This document shows positions 59,290 through 64,000 of a stretch of DNA of 64,000 nucleotides, piece by piece; position 1 is the stretch's first letter, and each line of letters begins with the position of its first letter. The translations under genes and the position numbers were made by a program. Source of the DNA: Acidovorax sp. FHTAMBA. Its GTDB lineage: Bacteria; Pseudomonadota; Gammaproteobacteria; Burkholderiales; Burkholderiaceae_C. Location of the stretch: the NCBI RefSeq assembly GCF_038958875.1, contig NZ_CP152407.1:1867501-1931500 (forward strand). Reading direction: 5' to 3'. The notes under the pieces were generated by a model. That model searched no databases. It saw only the letters and a program-made list of their open reading frames with translations, and had not been told where the DNA came from.

Positions 59290-61248
59290 ATGCTCAAGCT
59301 CGTCCAAGCGCATGTGTGGAAGTACAAATCCATCGAGGACTCTGGCGCAGTAGAAATCTCGGACACCGTGACTGTTCTGGTCGGCAAGAACGAGTCTGGT
59401 AAGACCGCCTTTCTCGAGGCCCTGCACAAGGGCCTAGCGCTCGAAGGTACGAAATACAGCTACGTGGCCGACTACCCGCGCAAGGACCTTGTTCGATACC
59501 GTCCCCAGCACGATGCAGGGAAGCATCAAAAGGTGCTGCAGCTGAGGTTTCGAATCGAGAAGGCGCTGGCTGACCGGATCAATCGTGAGGTGTTTGGAGG
59601 GGCCGAAATCGTGCCCGCGGGGACGACCTTCTCCCGCGAAACCACCATCGCGAACAACAGCACCATAGGCTTCAATGTCGACCAGCAAGCCGCCATCGCA
59701 GCGCTTCAGAAGCCACTCGCAGACCTTGAACACAAGCAAGCGGTCTTCGACGGTGCAGAGCGACTTGAGGAGGTTCTAACGAAGATCGAGCAGCTCGAGC
59801 TGCCAGCTGACAATCGACTTGCAGCCTTCGCCGTGCAGTGGCGGTCCCGTGCGCTGAAGGCCACAGGGTGGGGTCTGGTCGATGGGCATATCTGGAATGC
59901 ATACGTTCGCCCAGCGCTTCCGAAGTTCCTCTACTTCGATGACTACAAGCTGCTTGAAGGCAAGATCAACCTGCAGTCGTTGCAGCAGCGCCAATCCGCT
60001 GGGAGCCTGACCGACGCCGATGAAACGGCACTGGGGCTACTGCAGCTGGCAGGCACAACGCTCGAAGAGCTGATGGGCGACGAGGGCTATGAAACCGCGA
60101 AGGCCAAGCTGGAAGCCATAGGTCTGGACATTACTCGCAAAGTGTTCGATTTCTGGAGGCAGAACCAGGACCTGGACGTGGAGTTCGACCTCAAGGCCGA
60201 CGCCAAGGACACAGCGCCCTACAACAGCGGCGTCAATTTGTACGTGCGCATCAAGAACAGGCGCCACGGCGTGACTGTTCCGTTCGACCAACGCAGCAAA
60301 GGGTTTATCTGGTTCTTCAGCTTCTTGGTGTGGTTCGACGCTGTGCAGTCGCGTACGGAAACAGAGGATGAGCTCATCCTACTCCTTGATGAGCCAGGCT
60401 TAAACTTGCACGCGCTTGCTCAGGCCGACTTCCTCGCCTATATCCGTGACTTGTCTGAACGACACCAAATCATCTATTCGACGCACTCGCCGTTCATGGT
60501 GGACGGTAGTCGCCTCGATGAAGTAAGGGTCGTAGAAGACCGAGCGAAGGACGGCACCAAGATTTCCGGCGATCTTGCTGGCTCATCCGACGAGGCAGTT
60601 TTCCCTCTGCAAGCAGCCCTCGGCTACTCCATCGCTCAGAACCTGTTCATCGCCAAGAAGAACGTGTTGGTTGAAGGCCCTGCAGACTTGCTGCTACTAC
60701 AACACATGGGTGCCATGCTGGAAGCCCAAGGCAAGCAAGGCCTTGGCGACGCGATCTTGGTGCCCGTGGGCGGTCTCGACAAGCTAGCGACGTTTGTGGC
60801 GCTACTGGGCTCCAACAAGCTCAAGTTGATCGTCCTCCACGACCGTGCTGGTTCGCCTCATCAAAAGCTGGAGGACTTGGTTCGCCAAAAGCTCATTGAG
60901 CGGAAGCGGGTGCTGGACTTCTCCATGTTCATTGCCCCCCCCCCAAGCGAAGCGGACATTGAGGATTTGCTTCCGGTCGACGCATACGTCGCCGCGTTCA
61001 ATAGCGCCTACATCAAGGAATTGAATGGCACGGTGCTGGCCGCCGACGACCTAGGGCCGCAGCCTCGCATCATCGAGCGCATCAACCATTGGCTGAAATC
61101 GAAGGGGATCACGCTGCTGAAGGACGGCGGGTTCAACCACTACCGAGTCATGCAGGCGATTCTTCCCGCATTGACGGAGGCGTCACTGCAGCAGGAGGAA
61201 CTGCTTCGATTTGAGCAGTTGTTTGACCGGGTAGCCGCTGCCCTTTGA
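59290..61248 (+). CDS. OLD-family ATPase/Toprim protein (possible defence nuclease)
   Basis: A 652-residue protein of the overcoming-lysogeny-defect type. Walker A is GKNESGKT (residues 32-39), Walker B LLLDEPGLNLH (DE at 367-368) and the H-loop IIYSTHSPFMVDG. The Toprim domain has the conserved Glu in VLVEGPADLLLL (462) and Asp in IVLHDRAGSP (518), but the second acidic residue of the DxD motif is Ala520. SEADIEDLLPVDAY follows. No UvrD-type helicase gene is adjacent, so this is not a Gabija pair. GGGAGG precedes the ATG. GC content is visibly lower than the neighbours, consistent with transfer. Confidence 0.82.
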   Translation: MLKLVQAHVWKYKSIEDSGAVEISDTVTVLVGKNESGKTAFLEALHKGLALEGTKYSYVADYPRKDLVRYRPQHDAGKHQKVLQLRFRIEKALADRINREVFGGAEIVPAGTTFSRETTIANNSTIGFNVDQQAAIAALQKPLADLEHKQAVFDGAERLEEVLTKIEQLELPADNRLAAFAVQWRSRALKATGWGLVDGHIWNAYVRPALPKFLYFDDYKLLEGKINLQSLQQRQSAGSLTDADETALGLLQLAGTTLEELMGDEGYETAKAKLEAIGLDITRKVFDFWRQNQDLDVEFDLKADAKDTAPYNSGVNLYVRIKNRRHGVTVPFDQRSKGFIWFFSFLVWFDAVQSRTETEDELILLLDEPGLNLHALAQADFLAYIRDLSERHQIIYSTHSPFMVDGSRLDEVRVVEDRAKDGTKISGDLAGSSDEAVFPLQAALGYSIAQNLFIAKKNVLVEGPADLLLLQHMGAMLEAQGKQGLGDAILVPVGGLDKLATFVALLGSNKLKLIVLHDRAGSPHQKLEDLVRQKLIERKRVLDFSMFIAPPPSEADIEDLLPVDAYVAAFNSAYIKELNGTVLAADDLGPQPRIIERINHWLKSKGITLLKDGGFNHYRVMQAILPALTEASLQQEELLRFEQLFDRVAAAL

Positions 61249-61492
61249 TCGTCAGCGCCGGCGCTCGTTGCGGTGAACAAGGCGCTGGCATTTGGGGTGG
61301 CCTCAACACTCAGTGGAAGTCGCGGCTCGTTGTCTCCAACTCACCGAGCAGTGGGGTAGAGACTAGTCCCGGCAATATAAAACTTGGCGTGCGCGAAAGA
61401 CGGCTCACAGCCTTTTCCAGACCTTGAGAAGCCTAGAGGGCGCGTGCTCTTGGTGGAATACGGACGACTCAGCTCACAAAACGGTAGCCACC

Positions 61493-62902
61493 TCAACACT
61501 CCACCACATTCACCGCCAGCCCCCCGCGCGATGTCTCCTTGTACTTGACCTTCATATCCGCGCCGGTCTGCATCATGGTCTTGATGACCTTGTCGAGCGA
61601 GACCACGTGCTGGCCGTCACCGCGCAGGGCCATGCGGGCGGCGTTGATGGCCTTGATGGCGCCCATGGCGTTGCGCTCGATGCAGGGGATCTGCACCAGG
61701 CCGCCCACGGGGTCGCAGGTCATACCCAGGTTGTGTTCCATGCCGATCTCGGCGGCGTTTTCGATCTGCTCGGGTGTGCCGCCCATCACGGCGGCCAGCG
61801 CACCGGCGGCCATGGAGCAGGCCACGCCCACCTCGCCCTGGCAGCCCACCTCGGCGCCCGAGAGCGAGGCGTTTTCCTTGTAGATGATGCCGATGGCGCC
61901 CGCGGTGAGCAAAAACGTGGCGATGCCGTCTTCACAGGCCTTGCCCGCGCCCTGCAGGAAGTTGACGTAGTAGTGCAGCACGGCCGGGATGACGCCCGCC
62001 GCGCCGTTGGTGGGGGCGGTGACCACGCGGCCCCCGGCGGCGTTTTCTTCGTTGACGGCCATGGCGTACAGGTTGACCCAGTCGAGCATGGCCAGGGGGT
62101 CGCGCAGCGCGGCTTCGGGGTGGCTGCTGAGGCTTTTGTGCAGTTCGGCCGCGCGGCGGCGCACGTGCATGGGGCCGGGCAGGGTGCCGGTGGCGGCGCA
62201 GCCGCGTTGCACGGCGCCGGCCATGGTCTTCCAGATGGCCATGAGCTGGCGCTGCACTTCGGCGGCGCTGCGCCAGTGCTGCTCGTTGGCGGCCATGAGC
62301 TGCGCTGGCGTGAGGCCCGTGGTGCGGCACTGGGCCAGCAGCTCGGCGCCGGTGTGAAACGGGTGGGGCAGGCCCTGGCCGTGGCCTGCGGCATGGGGCT
62401 GGGCGTGCGCTGCGGTGTTGAGCACGCGTTCGCCGGCCGCATCGATCACAAAGCCGCCGCCCACGGAGTAGTACTCGCGCAGGGCAATCTCGGCGCCCTG
62501 CGCATCCAGTGCATGGAAGGCCATGCCGTTGGGGTGCAGCGGCAGGCTTTTGCGGCGAAACAGCAGGTGGTCTTTGTCAACAAACCCGATGGTGTGCTCG
62601 CCCAGCAGAGCCAGCGTGCGGCTGTTGCGGATGTGGGCGATGGCGGGGGCGATCTGGTCAGGGTCGATGCGGTCGGGTTCGTGGCCGGCCAGGCCCAGCA
62701 GCACGGCCTTGTCGGTGCCGTGGCCCACGCCCGTGGCAGACAGCGAGCCAAAAAGCTCCACCACCACGCTGTGCACTGCCGCCAGCCCCACGGTGGCCTG
62801 CAGGTGGCAGGCAAACTGCCGCGCCGCAATCATGGGGCCCACGGTGTGCGAGCTGGAGGGGCCGATACCGATCTTGAAGAGGTCGAAAACGCTGACGGAC
62901 AT
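61493..62902 (-). CDS. sdaA: L-serine ammonia-lyase, iron-sulfur type
   Basis: A 469-residue single-chain L-serine dehydratase making pyruvate and ammonia. SVFDLFKIGIGPSSSHTVGP is the classic N-terminus. The [4Fe-4S] cysteines lie in GAEVGCQGEVGVACSMAAGA and MTCDPVGGLVQIPCIERNAM. The last residue is Cys (VNVVEC), as in enzymes whose C-terminal cysteine inserts into the active site. The symbol is given for the family; sdaB would be equally valid. Confidence 0.92.
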   Translation of the reverse strand: MSVSVFDLFKIGIGPSSSHTVGPMIAARQFACHLQATVGLAAVHSVVVELFGSLSATGVGHGTDKAVLLGLAGHEPDRIDPDQIAPAIAHIRNSRTLALLGEHTIGFVDKDHLLFRRKSLPLHPNGMAFHALDAQGAEIALREYYSVGGGFVIDAAGERVLNTAAHAQPHAAGHGQGLPHPFHTGAELLAQCRTTGLTPAQLMAANEQHWRSAAEVQRQLMAIWKTMAGAVQRGCAATGTLPGPMHVRRRAAELHKSLSSHPEAALRDPLAMLDWVNLYAMAVNEENAAGGRVVTAPTNGAAGVIPAVLHYYVNFLQGAGKACEDGIATFLLTAGAIGIIYKENASLSGAEVGCQGEVGVACSMAAGALAAVMGGTPEQIENAAEIGMEHNLGMTCDPVGGLVQIPCIERNAMGAIKAINAARMALRGDGQHVVSLDKVIKTMMQTGADMKVKYKETSRGGLAVNVVEC

Positions 62903-63130
62903 GGAGGAGGGCTACCGGGTGGATGCGGTGGGGACTGGACGGCGCAGGGCCAGGAAATCAGCGGTGGCGCGGGTGGCGCCACCGCTGGTCTGTTCATGCA
63001 TCAACATCCTTCGTACTGCCAGCACTCTTGGTGCCAGAGTGGGCGCGAGGCTAACCGTGCGGCCCGACCCAGGGCACACGCGTAATCCCTGATGCGCGCA
63101 CTGCATTGCGCGCGGGTGCGCACCCACAGG
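62903..63130 (-). other. Leader region of the serine dehydratase gene
   Basis: Within the 401 bases between sdaA and hpnC, this part lies directly upstream of sdaA. It contains a hairpin with an 11-bp perfect stem (AGCGGTGGCGC at 62960-62970 with GCGCCACCGCT at 62976-62986), another GC-rich stem around 63094-63113, and the palindrome GGGTGCGCACCC at 63114-63125. No riboswitch consensus was recognised. It may regulate sdaA or end the hpnC-side transcript. Confidence 0.4.
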
Positions 63131-63195
63131 TTTTGAGTGTTATCAAAATAGATAGCAAACTATTGAATGCTGTAAAGCGGTGGAGCCTGATTTGA
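63131..63195 (-). repeat. Intergenic palindromic repeat, copy I
   Basis: On the minus strand: TCAAATCAGGCTCCACCGCT, a decayed hairpin, then TTTGCTATCTATTTTGATAA. It lies just downstream of hpnC, at the other edge of the block between hpnD and hpnC. Minus orientation, opposite to copy H. The remaining bases up to 63303 show no gene. Confidence 0.6.
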
Positions 63196-63303
63196 TTCAA
63201 ATATCTTGTGGCCACACACGGGGCACATGGGCAGGCTTGCGGCCCATGAATCTTTCTTACAGTGGCATTGCCTGCGAATGTTGCCGGGCGATCTCGCGCC
63301 TGG

Positions 63304-64000
63304 CTACATCACCAGCGCACGCGCCAGCATCACGCACCAGTCCCATGCATGCAGGCGCGGGCGGGTGTGCAGGCTGCCGCCTTTGAGTGTGTCCACCTTG
63401 TCGAGGATGCGCAGGCCGCCTTGCACCACCAGGCGCAGCTCCCACCCGGCGCGGCCGGGCAGGCGGTGCACCAGTGGCGCGCCGCTTTGCATGGTGGCGC
63501 GCGCCCAGCGGGCGCAATCGCTGATGAGGCGTGCGTTCTCACGCGTGCTTTTGAGTTCGAGCAGCTCGGCCTGGCAGGCGCCATGGGCGGCGCAGTCCGC
63601 ACGCGGCAGGTAGTGGCGGCCGCGGGGGATGTCCACCGAGAGGTCTTGCCAGAAATTGATGAGCTGCAGCGCCGTGCAGATGGCGTCGCTTTCTTGCAGT
63701 GCCTGGTCATCCGTCACGCCATACAGGTGCAGCAGCAGGCGGCCCACGGGGTTGGCAGAGCGATCGCAGTAGTCGAGCAGCTCGGCGCGGTCGGCGTAGC
63801 CCTCGGCATCGCGGGTTTTCTCCACGTCTTGCATGAAGGCGCTGAGCAGGTCTGCAAGCAGCGGCACGGGCAGCTGGTGGGTGCGCAGCACGGCTTGCAG
63901 CGGCAGAAACACCTGGGCCCAGCGGGGCGAGGGCGGCTCGTCGCGGGCGATGGCCATCAGGTCCTGGCGGTAGGCCGCAAGGTCGGCCAGCCTTTGGGAA
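63304..64000 (-). CDS. hpnC: Hydroxysqualene synthase HpnC (5' end beyond the window)
   Basis: The last 231 codons of a squalene/phytoene synthase-like protein; the frame stays open to the window edge (SQRLADLAAYRQDLMAIARD), so the true start is outside. CDRSANPVGRLLLHLYGV and LQLINFWQDLSVDIPRGRHY (second Asp-rich region) identify HpnC, which converts presqualene diphosphate to hydroxysqualene. It acts between HpnD and HpnE, whose genes are 20 kb upstream in this window on the same strand. Confidence 0.88.
   Translation of the reverse strand, partial: SQRLADLAAYRQDLMAIARDEPPSPRWAQVFLPLQAVLRTHQLPVPLLADLLSAFMQDVEKTRDAEGYADRAELLDYCDRSANPVGRLLLHLYGVTDDQALQESDAICTALQLINFWQDLSVDIPRGRHYLPRADCAAHGACQAELLELKSTRENARLISDCARWARATMQSGAPLVHRLPGRAGWELRLVVQGGLRILDKVDTLKGGSLHTRPRLHAWDWCVMLARALVM

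Noticed and set aside
59290..61492. Gabija defence system.
   Set aside because: The OLD-like protein is not followed by a UvrD-like helicase gene; the next 244 bases contain no gene and then comes sdaA on the other strand.
62903..63130. Glycine riboswitch upstream of serine dehydratase.
   Set aside because: The conserved glycine aptamer core sequences were not found on the minus strand; only generic GC-rich hairpins are visible.
1..64000. CRISPR arrays, tRNA and rRNA genes.
   Set aside because: No regularly spaced repeats with unique spacers, and no tRNA or rRNA consensus stretches were seen on reading both strands.

Overview
The window comes from a high-GC betaproteobacterium of the Comamonadaceae, most like Acidovorax or a close relative. 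The supporting signs are the gene content (poly-3-hydroxybutyrate depolymerase, LIV-type ABC transporters, HpnCDE squalene synthesis, Cry-DASH plus FeS photolyase, PepSY/ApbE redox genes) and about nine degenerate copies of an intergenic palindromic repeat (core AGCGCTTA-loop-TAAGCGCT followed by AGCTATnAAAATA) that I associate with this family. No rRNA, tRNA or CRISPR array was found.

Layout. 1-11.5 kb: a locus that looks devoted to scavenging poly-3-hydroxybutyrate (PHB). It holds a secreted PHB depolymerase, a complete LIV-type ABC transporter (two ATPases, two permeases), a lipoprotein 3-hydroxybutyrate-oligomer hydrolase, a periplasmic binding protein, an alpha/beta hydrolase and a chemoreceptor. 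11.7-17.1 kb: a tightly overlapped light/DNA-repair operon (Blc lipocalin, FAD oxidoreductase, DUF2256, Cry-DASH, FeS photolyase, SDR). 17.2-19.4 kb: a kinase-like protein, then methionine aminopeptidase overlapping a ParD-like antitoxin gene. 19.7-23.9 kb: a PepSY/DUF2271/flavoreductase/ApbE operon in which the DUF2271 protein carries a flavinylation motif. 24-32.5 kb: LysR/methyltransferase pair, small lipoproteins, two hydrolases, an old yellow enzyme, a GlxA-type regulator divergent from a monooxygenase, a 112-bp MITE-like element and an IS5-type transposase stub. 32.5-43.5 kb: mostly housekeeping genes (Lon-like protease, ferrochelatase, HAD hydrolase, DUF2189/DUF2788 membrane proteins, P-type ATPase, hpnE, hpnD).

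43.6-62.9 kb: a block lying between hpnDE and hpnC, genes that are usually adjacent. It contains a folate-independent methionine synthase operon (FMN reductase, MesX/DUF1852, MesD) with a divergent MetR-like regulator; a 2-methylcitrate operon (thioesterase, prpC, acnD, prpF, lyase) divergent from an XRE/DUF2083 regulator; a complete recombinase-in-trio (RIT) element with 31-bp terminal inverted repeats; a solitary OLD-family ATPase/Toprim protein; and L-serine ammonia-lyase. The window ends inside hpnC.

The most notable points are the RIT element with its end sites, the mesD/mesX operon that includes a flavin reductase, the integrated PHB locus, and the predicted DUF2271 flavoprotein encoded next to an ApbE that lacks a visible export signal. 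All functions are inferred from sequence reading alone; no database search was run.
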